This document shows, one piece after another, positions 22,154 to 32,832 of a stretch of 64,000 bases of DNA. This DNA comes from Cavia porcellus (lineage: Eukaryota > Chordata > Mammalia > Rodentia > Caviidae), in NCBI RefSeq assembly GCF_034190915.1, contig NW_026947490.1, positions 66,701,494 through 66,765,493 on the forward strand, given 5' to 3'. How positions within the stretch are numbered: the first letter of the stretch is position 1; each line of letters begins with the position of its first letter. The translations under genes were made by a program, and so were the position numbers. The notes beneath the pieces are model-generated. The model was not told the DNA's origin and searched no databases. It saw only the letters and a program-made list of their open reading frames with translations.

Positions 22154-23080
22154 AGGTCCATCGTTTCTGCTTTCTCTCACCCAGGTGTCTTGCTTCCTGC
22201 CCGCATCTTCAGCCCTAGAACTCCTGTATCCAGACCCGTGCTGCCTGGAGGTGGACAGACATGAGGCGCCCCTGCCTGAGTCTCTTGCACATCGAGGGAT
22301 GCTCCTGCCATCTGCTTTCAATGAAGTGTAGATTTTGGTACATATTATGGAAACAGAAACGGAAAAACCATCGGGGTCCCTCCTGCAAAAACAATCATTA
22401 TCCATTGAAATGAGCTCTCAGGAACTTCCGGGTGCACAGCCCATCACTATTAATGAAGAAGAATTCAGACAGGAATTCTGGCAGGGCTGGACCTCAGAGA
22501 GGGAAGGCGTGGAATGTTTTGAGTCACTGGCAGTTAGGAAGACAGTCCCTTCCCAGAGCAAACAGAACAGTCCAGAGCCAAGGTGAGGGAATCCGACACC
22601 AGTCTGGTTTCTCCCTGACTTGGGAATGTGGGCTTGGAGGCCTGTAGGCTGGGAAGGTGGGCTCAGTTACCCGAGGGCACCCAGGGCTCAGCCTAGGGAG
22701 CTCAGCCAAGCTGGAAATGCCATCTGCCCTGGGGACAGCACTTGGGACAGGAAACCCCAAGAAGTGCTGGTAATCCTGTAGGAAGCTGCTATCCTTTACT
22801 TCTGCCCAATTCAACCCAGCTGCTGGGGGGCTGCTGGATACAAGACAGAAGCTCAGTGCATCTTTAATTTAGCAAGCAGAAAAAGGTAGCATGGAAGACC
22901 ATGCTCCTGTGCAGCGGGCTTGCGGGAAGGTGAGGAGGAAGGAGGCAGATGAGGAGGAGGCAGGCAGAGAGGTTTCCACAAGGAACTTAGCTTTTCTCCT
23001 CCCCAGGAAGAGGCAGCACAGGCCTTTCCAGAGAGCAGCATAGAGGTGCGCTCTCTGGCACTGTAGAGTTGAGTCACAGC
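22152..23080. other. Unassigned interval
   Basis: No repeat or gene recognised. Confidence 0.4.
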
Positions 23081-23105
23081 GAGTGCGTGCGCGCGCACGC
23101 GCGCT

Positions 23106-23150
<45 letters not shown>
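23081..23150. repeat. Alternating CG/TG tract, Z-DNA-prone
   Basis: GTGCGTGCGCGCGCACGCGC is followed by CTTGTGA and about 21 GT units. Apart from the short CTTGTGA break this is about 65 bp of alternating purine-pyrimidine sequence with a CpG-rich left end. Confidence 0.95.
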
Positions 23151-23152
<2 letters not shown>

Positions 23153-23619
23153 CAAAAGCCCCACCTTCCCTCCTGACCTGCCGATGCCCAAAATCCTGTA
23201 CTTAACACCCATTTCCCTTTTGTCTCTTAAGATGCCACTGTGTCAGGAAGAAAGACACTGTGCCAGTCAGCAGCTGGCACCACTGGGGCATCAGCTCCTC
23301 AGGCTGTCTTTGAGAGGAAGCTATGATGGGGAGAAACCAAGAGCCCTGAGCATGGACTTGGGGCTGGACACTGAAGGAGAAAGGCAGTTATAGAAGAAGA
23401 CAAACTTGGTGTCAGGCGTCCCAGCTTTGTTGGGAGCAGCTCACCGTGGGCTGGAACCTGGATGCCATGAGGGAGAGGGGTGAGCATGGGAGCCTGCAGC
23501 CTTCCTCCTTCCGGAGCCAACATGTCCACGTCAGCGTGGACACACGGATAAACCCTCCGCTGTCAGGGAACTTCCAGTCTTAGCTTCTTCTAGCTTGGAC
23601 TGATCAATTTTGACACCGG

Positions 23620-23960
23620 TGTCTTCTATGTCGATAACAAAACATCTGAGACGAAGTGATTTATAATACACAAAAGTGTATTTGGCTCAGAGTTCTGGAA
23701 AGTCCAAGAGCAGAGTGGCAGCATCCGAGTGGTATCCTGTGAGGTCCTCGTGCTGTGTCCTGTCACATGGCTAGACAAAGCAAGTGGGCAGCCTGGGTCT
23801 CCCTGTCTCTCCTAGTAAAGCCATTCTCATCATGACTGGCCAACCCACCTAATTCTCCCTGCTTCCCCAAAGCTCCGCCTTCAAATACCACCAACATACG
23901 AACTTCTGGGGAATAGCAGATTGCAGCAACATGCCACCCCAAATACCCACATTCCCACTT
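23620..23960 (-). mobile_element. MaLR LTR of MST/MLT type
   Basis: Reverse orientation with TATTTGGCTCAGAGTTCTGG, AAGTCCAAGAGCAGAGTGGC and the CTTCTGGGGAATAGCAG region. The boundaries are approximate. Confidence 0.6.
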
Positions 23961-24344
23961 GTCACCCACCATTTTCAGTGTATTTCCTTATAATTGGTCA
24001 CTGAACTTCACCTCTCGAGTGTGCAGTGGTTTTTACTTGTTGGTAAAAGAAAGCAGATGGGGAGGCACAGACAGGAGTCCAAGAAGGAGGGCAGGAAAGT
24101 GATACCTCCACTGCCATCCGTGTCCTCAGGACCCCAAGACCCTTCCCTGACTGCACAGCATACACAACCTGCTGGCAAGTGACCCTCCAGTGGGCAAACT
24201 GTCATCCTAAGTGCCATCCTAAGAATCTGGTTGGTTACTAACACAGTGAGAACTAGCAGGACAAGGTTAGTTTACTTTGGGTCAGTGATCAGACCATCCA
24301 TTGCCAAGTGGTCACAAAGTATGACACAGAAGAAAGAAACTTCC

Positions 24345-24560
24345 ATGGATAACGATGTGAGCAGCCCTGTGCCAAGCTCTATTTTAAGCCCTTTGTATAT
24401 GGTAGCTCATCTAATCCTCAACACAATCAGGTGTTGTTCTATTATTATCTCTATTATACAGTGAAAAAAACTGAAGCACAGAAAGGAGAGTAATTTTCCC
24501 CAAGTCACAATTAGTTAGCTGGGCCACATATAGATCCGATTCAATCCCTGTCTCTTCTAC
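24345..24560 (+). mobile_element. MIR SINE
   Basis: Well-preserved order: CTGTGCCAAGCTCTATTTTA, GCTCATCTAATCCTCAACAC, TATTATCTCTATTATACAGT, ACTGAAGCACAGAAAGGAG, AAGTCACAATTAGTTAGCTG. It spans most of the MIR body. Confidence 0.85.
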
Positions 24561-24734
24561 ATTGGGAGCTGCCAACCTTGAGGATTAATGGACCCTGGTC
24601 GATTGATGTAGTTGATTTGTCATGGCCAGATTTTTGCTGCCACCATGAAGAGAAGGAATCACAATCCCATTGAAGAATGAGAAGCTCTGGGATCAAGGAA
24701 AGGTAAGGACACAGTCAAGGTCTCTGTCTCTAAC

Positions 24735-24870
24735 CAAGAGGAAAGCCAGCTGGGTTCCGTGCAATCCCAGCAACCCTGCAGGCTGAGGTAGCAGGGTCAC
24801 ACGTTGGAGCTAGTGTGAGGCCAGGCTTGGTAAATGAGCAAGATCCTCCCCAAAACAGCAAACAACAAAT
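24735..24870 (+). mobile_element. Diverged B1-like SINE
   Basis: GCAATCCCAGCAACCCTGCA, GGCTGAGGTAGCAGGGTCAC and TGAGCAAGATCCTCCCCAAA follow the B1 order. No ID half is recognisable. Confidence 0.5.
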
Positions 24871-25379
24871 GACAGGAGGAGGCAAGAAGGGAGTAGGCAT
24901 CTAGGAGTCCCATCCCTTTCTTCCTGCCAGTGACCTGGTGGTGAATCAGGTCACAGGGAAAGGCTGGCCTTAGCTGTGGACTCTAGTGTATGACACTGAG
25001 GCATAGGCCTGAGCTCCAAGGACGTAGTAAAATGGAAAACCAGGCCGGGCTGTGTGCCCGAAGGATAACTTGGTCAGAGGGGTGAAGGCAAGCTGGTAGT
25101 GGGGATCCATGAACCCAGGGCAGGTGAGCAGTGGAGGAGTGGAGAGGATGCTACGTGAATCCCCAGTGGCCGCTGAGCACAGAAAGCTGCAGTCAGGGGG
25201 AACTTACAGGCCTGAGGCCCGGGTGCTACTGGGTTAGGATCGGGGAGGTTCCGGTCCTCCTCTCACAGCCCTGATTTGGCTGAATCAGATACTACAGTGC
25301 GGACGTGGTGTAGTTCCCACTGTCTTCAGGGAGGACATGATCAGGACTAGGTATCTCAGCTCCCCCGCCACACACTGAG

Positions 25380-25615
25380 TTCTGTGAGGCAGTTTGGGAG
25401 TCCTTGAACAGATAGACCTGGGTTCGCACGTCTGCTTAGCTTCTTGTCAGTAACGCAATCTCAGGCAGACTAATAAATTATCTCTAAAATTCAGTCTCCC
25501 TAGGAGTGGAAAAATGAAATACACAGCTCAACTGGGTTATAGAAGCACTAACCAGGTGAGAGGCACAGAATGATTTGCAAACAATAGTTGATTATTGTAA
25601 AATATCAATAATGAT
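25380..25615 (-). mobile_element. MIR SINE
   Basis: Reverse MIR order: ACAGATAGACCTGGGTTCGC, CTTGTCAGTAACGCAATCTC, ATTATCTCTAAAATTCAGTC and CACTAACCAGGTGAGAGGCA. Confidence 0.65.
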
Positions 25616-27916
25616 GCCTTGCAGCATTGTTATTACTAACCAGTGCCAGGAATAAAAGAAAGTTATCGATGAAGGCCACAAGGGGGATAAGACCAAAATG
25701 AAACTGTCCTTGTACATGTTTGTGGAGCTCTCTCCCTCCCCTTCTCCTAAGTGGTGGTAATCGGGAACTTGGTGCTTAAGGAGCCACAGGGTGGCAGGGA
25801 AGGAGGAAGCCTTGGTGTCCTGTCTCGCCTCTCACTTCCCTTCCTGCCTCAGCAGGAAGAGCTGTCCTGGCGTCCGGATTTAAATGATAACAGCAAAGCT
25901 AAGCTGCCTATGATTTCTAGGGTCAGTTTCTCAGAAGCATTTGGACCCCTTTGAGTCAAGCCTGAGAAGAGGAGGCCTCTAGAGATCAGGCTGCTGGGCT
26001 GGATTCCACCTGGGTCATAGGGGCTGCTGGGCCCATGGATGTCCTGGGAGTGGCAGTTTCCCAGCTATCTGCAAGGCGTTATCTAAACTTTCACCTTATA
26101 AAACATCGTGTTTGAATGTTTGGACAAAGCTCAGACCATCTTGGGTAGAGGGCTCCTTCCAGCATTACGGCCATATTGAGTGCCCTTCTCATCCTCCTAG
26201 ACCTTGAACCCTGGAAGCTACCTTGGGACTGTGCTCCTCCTCACCCCAGCAGCCCAGCCTTCTACTAGGATGTCCTTACGTCCCACCAAGGAGCGTCTCT
26301 GACATACAAGAGTGGGACACTTAGGCCCAGGCTCACCAATCCTGCCCAGCCAGGCATGACTTCAGGATACATCAGTTAACAAAGGGAAATAGAACGGGAG
26401 CCTGATTTTTCCAGCTGCCTGAGAGGAGAGAGGAAGTCGGGCTCCATGAATCATACAATACCATCCAAACAATTCAAGGAACTGTTCAAAGGAAGTGACC
26501 AAAATAGCCTAGCAGCCCCCTGCCTAGTGCGGGAGTGAAGAAACGGGAGCTGGTATCTTCACAGAACCAGGCAAGGGGATATTAAAAAAACCAAAGAAGG
26601 AAAGAAGGTCTCCCCACAACAGGGGAAACTGCCACTTGTAAACATTTACTGAAGCGAAGCTGTCTGTTAACTGTCAGGTCCAGGAAGGAAAAATTAGCCA
26701 AGGAGGGCAGGGATGGAGGCTGTGAGGTGGGTATGACTTCAGCCCCACCTGGGGCCAGCTCTGCATGCAGCTGTTGCACCCAGGTGGGTGGTGGGTAGCT
26801 TGCAATTGACCCCAGATGTCAGCAAGTGCTAATCAGTTAGAGCTCATGACCCTCAGGGCCGAAGTTTCAACATTTACTAGTATACCACTGGGCAGAGAGA
26901 CCAGGATGGAACCCGGCACATCCTGTAGTTGGGATGAGTTGGGGGCCAAGAAAAAAAGAGCCCCGGGCCCCGGCCAAATGGTCTTCTAGGGAAGGGACTG
27001 TGGTTGTGGAGACATTTGAATATACATAGATGCTAAGTCCTGGGGTCTTCTCCCTCTCCCTTGATCTCAAAATCAATTTTGAAAATCTCTATCCAGGGTG
27101 AAAGAGGTTTAAAGACTTCAAGACCCAGCTAACTAAACATGGAACCCAGGAGAGGATAAACAACCATCTGTTATCACACTCATTTTCCTTGGCTTCAAAG
27201 CACTCAAATGTGTTTACAGAAAGAACACGAGAGCTCTCTGTGTTTATTTTAAAGTATGGGCTTTAATAAACAGTCTTTAAAAAAGACCTCTAAATAATGC
27301 ACAGGAGGAACAACCTTCTTTGTTTATTCTATGCATTGGTCAAAACATAACACTCTCCTTGGCCACAGCTTAAATGAATTTTATTTCTTCACAAAAGTTC
27401 ACCGTTTATAAAATGCATTGACTTTATTGACTTTGATCTCCTCACTGGCACAGCTTGAGGTTGGTTCAAAGTTCTATAGAGTTAAACACAACCACATGTG
27501 ACCGGGCCGGCTCGCACGTACCATTTGCCAGAGTTGGCAAAGGCAAGATCAGGATTGGAAACTTTAGAGGGGCGGGCAATGCCAAGATCAAGGGTGTGCC
27601 CTCACTCCGACACGACCCTGGCCAGCTGCTCCCTCCCACTGGCTTGCTCCTTCCTGGGCAGCCAGCTCTTCCGCCAGGACTAAGGGTAGAGAACACTGCA
27701 CAGCTCCAAACTGCCATCCAAGGCCTGGAGGGTGTGCCAGCTAGCCCAGCTTCACATCAGTAACACTCCCCTTAATCCTCCCAAGGTCCCTGGGGAAACT
27801 TGATGAAAATGCCAATCTCTGCAATTAAAATAAAAGATGAAATTCCACACCACTTACTGAAAAGCATTTTAGAACTCTGTGTGTATGCGTATGTCCAGAT
27901 GCATTTTTGCATGTAC
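25616..27916. other. Repeat-poor interval
   Basis: The longest stretch with no repeat I can name. 27080-27440 is AT-rich with several short TTTATT-type motifs. 27490-27720 is GC-richer with GGGCCGGCTCGCACGTACCA near 27503. Frames here (for example 27455-27763 plus, 102 codons, with a same-region minus frame) show no domain. It could hold conserved regulatory DNA, which only cross-species alignment could show. Confidence 0.4.
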
Positions 27917-28010
27917 CTAGATAGATAGGTAGGTAGGTAAAGAGATAGATGATAGAAACATGTATGTAAGTTGGGTGAGTGGGTAAATAGATAGATGGTA
28001 GAGACAGATA
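27917..28010. repeat. Degenerate GATA/GGTA tetranucleotide repeat
   Basis: TAGATAGATAGGTAGGTAGG followed by scattered GATAGATGATAG and AATAGATAGATGG units. Confidence 0.85.
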
Positions 28011-28539
28011 TGAATTCAAAGTGTTCTCTGATTGTATTCTTCCTGCAGGAAAATTCTCAATTCTCTCTGCAGGTGGAGCAGTGGCTGACATGGTACCCAC
28101 GGTCACTTTTCACACTGACAGAGTGATGGTTAGATTCCAGCATCCAGCCTCTCCACACAAGGATGCTTGATTAAACTTGATGGCTCCAAGCAAGACATGG
28201 TGGCCGAAGCCCCTGCTGGGGCTGGGTTATTGTTCAGAAGACACTGTTCTTCATCAGTAAGATCTGAAGATGGTTAGAGTGAGGCCTCTTAGGAAAGGCA
28301 TTTCTTCCTAAAATAAAGGGTTATTAAAAAAGAACTCTCCCTTTTCTGTATCCAGCAGGTTTGAAACCTGGCACTGCCACAGAATGATGAGAGCAGCTGG
28401 CTGAGGGAGAGCAGCCAGTGGATGGAGAGAGCCCAGGTCTCCAATGAACTCAACAACTGATAACTGACCTCATCTAGATTTCTTGTTGCTAAAGAAATCA
28501 ATTCCCCTATCATTCAAGTAAGGATTGTTAGTGACCACT

Positions 28540-29430
28540 ATATTCAAAAAGTCCACATGCTGTACAGTTTATCACCTCAAGTATGCCATACAGTGATTTT
28601 TATAATATTCACAGATTCACGTGACCAGCACAAGTCATTTGAGGATATGTTTACCACTTCCAAATGAACCATCACATACTCTTTATCTACTCTTCCTCAA
28701 CCCTCTCATTCACTCCAGCTCCCTCAACTACAAATTCCTGTCCCTATGGGATTGTTTATTGTAAATATTTCTGAAAGGATTTTGCCCTAGGTAGGATATT
28801 ATGGCAGGGGGACCAAGACATGCTTACTTTGAGGTCACTTCCTCCTTCCCCTATGACAACTTCCTTTTCCTTCTACCAGTGGCACGAAAAAAGTCCCAAT
28901 CAGCTGCTCATGTGTAACCAATGCCCGCCCTAAGTGCTAACCCTGGTCAGAGGTTATATATATGTCCCCATACTCCCCATCCCTATCAGAAGAGGCCCAG
29001 CTGTCTTTGGTCATGGGTCACTTCTCCGCATCCTTAAATAAAGGCTACTGTTTCTTTATATTCTTTTTTCTCTTTCCTCGTGCCAAAAATCCTATCAATT
29101 TCAAAAAAGAATCATATAACAAATTGGCATTTGTGGCTGGATTCACTTGGCCTAATGTTTTCAGGTTTCGTGCATATTGTAGCATGTATCAGCCTTTCAT
29201 TATATTTTGTAGCTGAATAATATTCCACTGTGCATTTTGTCATTCATTAGTTAGTAGGTACTGAGTGGTTTGGAATGATGCTGCCATATGCACTGACATA
29301 CAAGTTTTTGCATGGTCATATTTGGTCTCCTGGGTGTGTGCCTCAGAGTAGAACTGCTCGGTTAGTTAGGTAGTTACGAGTTGCAGTGTTTGTTACTTAT
29401 AGCAAAACCATCCTGATACACCTTAATGCA
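28540..29430 (-). mobile_element. Old L1 3' end, interrupted by an LTR
   Basis: On both sides of the LTR at 28772-29097 the sequence reads, in reverse, as the 3' end of an ancient L1: CAGATTCACGTGACCAGCAC before it, then TTCACTTGGCCTAATGTTTT, TGTAGCATGTATCAGCCTTT and GCTGAATAATATTCCACTGT after it. Joining the flanks across the LTR restores a continuous L1, so the LTR inserted into it. Confidence 0.7.
28772..29097 (+). mobile_element. Solo LTR, family A copy 3, with 5-bp target duplication
   Basis: A 326-bp element starting TGAAAGGATTTTG and ending CCTATCA, with a TATATATA stretch near 28957-28964 and AATAAA at 29037-29042. The perfect 5-bp repeat ATTTC flanks it (28767-28771 and 29098-29102). 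It matches copies 1 and 2 at both ends and around AATAAA, but the U3 middle differs, so it may be a distinct subfamily. Confidence 0.85.
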
Positions 29431-29784
29431 TGCAATGGAAAGAAAAAACCCTTAGTTACCTTCTACGTTCAGGTCACCATCTCTCTTCTTGATGTAACTG
29501 GGAAGAGAAAGTTCGAGGGTGATGGAGTGTTTTGCATTTGATCTATCTTCCTGATCAGCCATTGATTTTATATTAAATTCTTATAATACCTGTTTTTAAA
29601 AATCATCCAACAGTGCTCTAGTTGCACTGTCATATATATGTCCCCATATATATTTCAGACAATGTGAGAATTTCAGACAATGTGATGGGACACAGGCAGC
29701 CTTGGTCAGGGGAGTCCTTCCCAGAGTGACCAGGGGTCATCATACAGTCACATTATACTGGATTTCTTAAAGCACAAAAGGCTT
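29431..29784. other. Unassigned AT-rich interval
   Basis: Contains a short duplication, AATTTCAGACAATGTGA (near 29652-29683, two partial copies). Otherwise not recognised. Confidence 0.4.
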
Positions 29785-31170
29785 TCATATCTTGAAGAGT
29801 GGTTTTGTTTGTTCTTTTCAAGTCAGACATCATTGGTACATTTTAGATATACGTAATGATCACATTCATCATAGAGAATGTGCACCTGTACATGATACAT
29901 GTTTCTTTTTTTCCCCATTTCCCTACCCTTCCCTGGACTCCTCCTTCCCCATTAACAAAAGCTTCATTTTTATTTTTCTTTCTTTTATCGTTTCTTTACC
30001 TTTCCTTTTTTTCCTTTCCCCTTCCCACCCTCCTTGTGTCCATCCCCATTTGAACATTTTCTTCCTGTTTCACAATACCTAGTATATATTTTTTCCTTAT
30101 TTACACTTTCAGTTTCTTACACCAGAGAAACAACACTATTTACACATGTGTGTCCAATTTATTTCACTTTAGAGTATGGTCTTGAGGTGTATCCATTTAC
30201 CTAGGAATGTCTTGGGCTCATCCTTCTTTATGGCAGAAAAAATCCACATCTTCTTCTTCCACTCAGCAGTTGGTGGATGTTGGTCCTGTTTCCAAGATTT
30301 GGCTGTCACAAACTGTGCTGCTATAAACATGGGTGTGCATATATCACTGTCATTTGATACTTTTAATTCTTTCCAGAAAATACCAAGAAGGGGGACAGCT
30401 GGGTCAAATGGAACCTTCAGTCCTAGTTTTTTGAGGAGTCTCCATAATGATTTGCTCAGTGGTTGTCCCAGTCCACACTCCTATCAACTGTGGAAAAGCA
30501 TTTTCTTTTCCATTAGCCCTGCCAGAATTTGTTATTGGTTGATTTCTTGATGATAGCCATTCTTTCTGGGTGGAGATGGAATCTCAAGTGTTGTTTTAAT
30601 TTGCATTTCTTAAATGACCAATGATATTGAACATTTTTTCATATGTTTATTTGCTGTTTGTACTTCTTCATCTGAGAAATATGTCTTCATTTCATTTGCC
30701 CATTTCTGGATTGGGTCTTTATTTGGTAAATCTGATTTTTTTTATTTCTTTATATACTCTAGATAGTGGTCCTCTGAGGAAAATCTGGCAAGAATTTTTT
30801 CCACACTGTGGGTTGTCTCTCCACTCTGTTTATTCTCTTGCTGTGCAAAAACTTTTTTAAAAGTTTGAATCCTAGTTGTTGATTCTTTGTGATATTTCCT
30901 ATGTGACTGGAGTTTTCTCATGAAATCTTTGCCTACACTGATATCTTCAAGAGTTCTATCTACTTTATCCTACAGAAGATTTAATATTTCTGTTCTAATG
31001 TTTACATCTTTGATCCATGTCAATTTTAGCTTAGTGCATGGCAAAAGATATGAGTTTAATTTTAATCTTTGGCATGTGGAAAATCAGGTTTTCTAGAAGC
31101 ATTTGTAAAAGAGACTATCTTTCTTCCAGTGAATGTGTTTGATGCCTTTGTCAAAGATAAGATAGCTAAT
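29785..31170 (-). mobile_element. 5'-truncated L1 (3' UTR plus ORF2 C-terminal part)
   Basis: Read on the minus strand, this is an L1 3' end. 29960-30045 is a pyrimidine-rich stretch on the plus strand, i.e. the polypurine tract typical of L1 3' UTRs. Upstream (30180-31165) lies ORF2 sequence recognisable by TGTCACAAACTGTGCTGCTA, TTAATTTGCATTTCTTAAAT, CTTGCTGTGCAAAAACTTTT and GATGCCTTTGTCAAAGATAA. Stops and small indels break ORF2. It stops at the ERV LTR starting about 31171, so it is either truncated there or cut by that insertion. Confidence 0.85.
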
Positions 31171-31266
31171 TGTAATAGAAAGTGCTCCCCACTCAAGCTG
31201 GTATACTTAAGTTTGTTAGCTGCCCAGGTTCCAGCTGCTCTTGTCTCTTAGAAATGGCTGGTCACT

Positions 31267-32535
31267 ATACTCATAAGTGAAATAAATCAATCTCGCATGT
31301 GTGAATACCGAATAGTTTCCCTAATGTAAGTAATGATTCAAATATATAAAAATATGTGGTAATCATGATTCCCCATTAGGTGGCCTTGGAGCCTTATAAA
31401 GTTTTCACTCATTAATTAGAAAGGCTTTATTCTGGGCTTCTTGATTTGAAAATATTTGAAGCTAGAGTATATGAAGTTTTATCCAAATATATCAAGGAAA
31501 AAGACACTATGGTAACTACTATTAAGTCAGGTTATATGGTGGTGAAGTACTAGGTTGTTGAAACAGTCATGCTGTGACCTCTATTGTTATATTGTTATGT
31601 CCTGCTTTATCTCAATCTCCTCCTTATTGTTTTAAAAAAATTATTTAGTCATTTCTTATGTTTGTCTTAATTAAAGAAAAAATTCAAAAAATTAGGATAT
31701 ATAAATAGTAACTCTTTTTGATTTCCTATTAACTTGTTTTGAAGTCCTGTAGTACTCCCATGATCTTGTTTTGACTGATTAGACTCTGTTCCATTCTATA
31801 TGGTAGTATCAAGTTTGAAGACATAGGCAACTACTTTGAAGACAATAAGATTCACTAAGATACCCATTCTGGTTTGACTATTGTCTTCTTTGGAAGTCCT
31901 GTAATGTTTACAATGCCTAAGTTTTATTGGTCTTGTTCTCTACTGTTTTGTCCAACTTTATAATATCTAATGACATAGACAATTCTTTTTAAGGAAACAA
32001 GGGACAACGTTGATAACCATTGTTGATAAACTTGTACTCTGTTCTACATCATGTGCTATGTCTATCCTTGGTATTGACTGACAGCTTTGTTTTGCCATAT
32101 TTGACTGTATTCTCCCCCCCCCCCCCCGCAAAAAAAAAAAGTAATAAGCACTAAGGAGTAATGAAATCCAAAGTGCGTGAATTTTGTAAAAAAGAGAGGG
32201 GAAAAAAAAAAAGAAATAGAGCTCTAACGGATATAACAGCAAGTGTGTTTAGGGGTGTTAAATAGCTGACTGTATCAATGTTTTTGGATCATTGAACACA
32301 GCTGTTTGCAGTCTACCTGTTTGAATGTCCACCTTGTATTCTTTGATACTGTGATTTGAGGAACTATTTTCAAGATGATAATATGTAATATACTAACAGG
32401 TGATTTCTTACTGTTATGGTTTTTTTTGTTTGTTTGTTTTGGTCTTTTTTGTTTTGTTTTGTTTTTTTTGTAGTTCTGTATTACGTGTACCCTTACACCG
32501 CTTTGGTTTGTTTTGTGTTTTTCTCTTTTTCCTCT

Positions 32536-32568
<33 letters not shown>
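31267..32568 (+). mobile_element. L1 3' end insertion with 17-bp target duplication
   Basis: A 1302-bp insert starts with ACTCATAAGTG-type L1 3' sequence and ends in a 27-base A-tail (32542-32568). It is flanked by the perfect 17-bp repeat AGAAATGGCTGGTCACT (31250-31266 and 32569-32585). Almost all of it is 3' UTR, with degenerate internal repeats sharing GAAGTCCTGTA (near 31742 and 31892). It also contains a C-run plus A-run (32113-32141) and a TTTG-rich stretch (32408-32471). It is younger than the ERV it split. Confidence 0.9.
32113..32141. repeat. C-run followed by A-run
   Basis: About 15 C, then GC and about 11 A, inside the L1 3' UTR. The length may be unreliable in the assembly. Confidence 0.9.
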
Positions 32569-32570
<2 letters not shown>

Positions 32571-32814
32571 AAATGGCTGGTCACTGTGCTGCATAGCTGG
32601 TCACTATGATGCACATTGTATAAACCAATCCTTAATCAACAAGCCATTTTGCCTTTGTAATTTCTGCTTGCTTATCCCATATAAGCCCTAGACTACCAGA
32701 GATCAGGACTTGTTATTCTGGAGATGATCCTGATCAGTGCCCATCAATGAAAATAAATCTTCCTCCTCCTCCAAATCCTGGGTATCATTCAGTATTTCTG
32801 CTTGCTATTGCATT

Positions 32815-32832
32815 TGGTGCATTGTCAGGGCA
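32815..32832 (+). other. Retroviral primer-binding site, tRNA-Gly type
   Basis: TGGTGCATTGTCAGGGCA agrees at 15 of 18 positions with the complement of the tRNA-Gly(GCC) 3' end (TGGTGCATTGGCCGGGAA). It lies two bases after the LTR's terminal CA. The first ten bases match exactly. Confidence 0.75.

Larger units (their letters stand above)
31171..32812 (+). mobile_element. 5' LTR of a tRNA-Gly-primed ERV, split by an L1
   Basis: The LTR begins near 31171 (TGTAATAG; the first bases are uncertain), is interrupted by a 1.3-kb L1 (31267-32568), and resumes to end at ATTGCA (32812). Without the L1 and one copy of the target duplication it is about 325 bp. It has a CATATAAGCC TATA-like motif (about 32679) and an AATAAA signal (about 32752). 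The primer site follows two bases after the terminal CA. No 3' LTR was found. Confidence 0.75.

Noticed and set aside
21905..22405. Minus-strand frame of 166 codons
   Set aside because: Carried by the (CA)n microsatellite, which reads as an alternating Cys-Val run. The flanks have no domain.
22853..23212. Minus-strand frame with a His-Thr repeat
   Set aside because: The His-Thr run is simply the GT microsatellite at 23108-23150 read in reverse.
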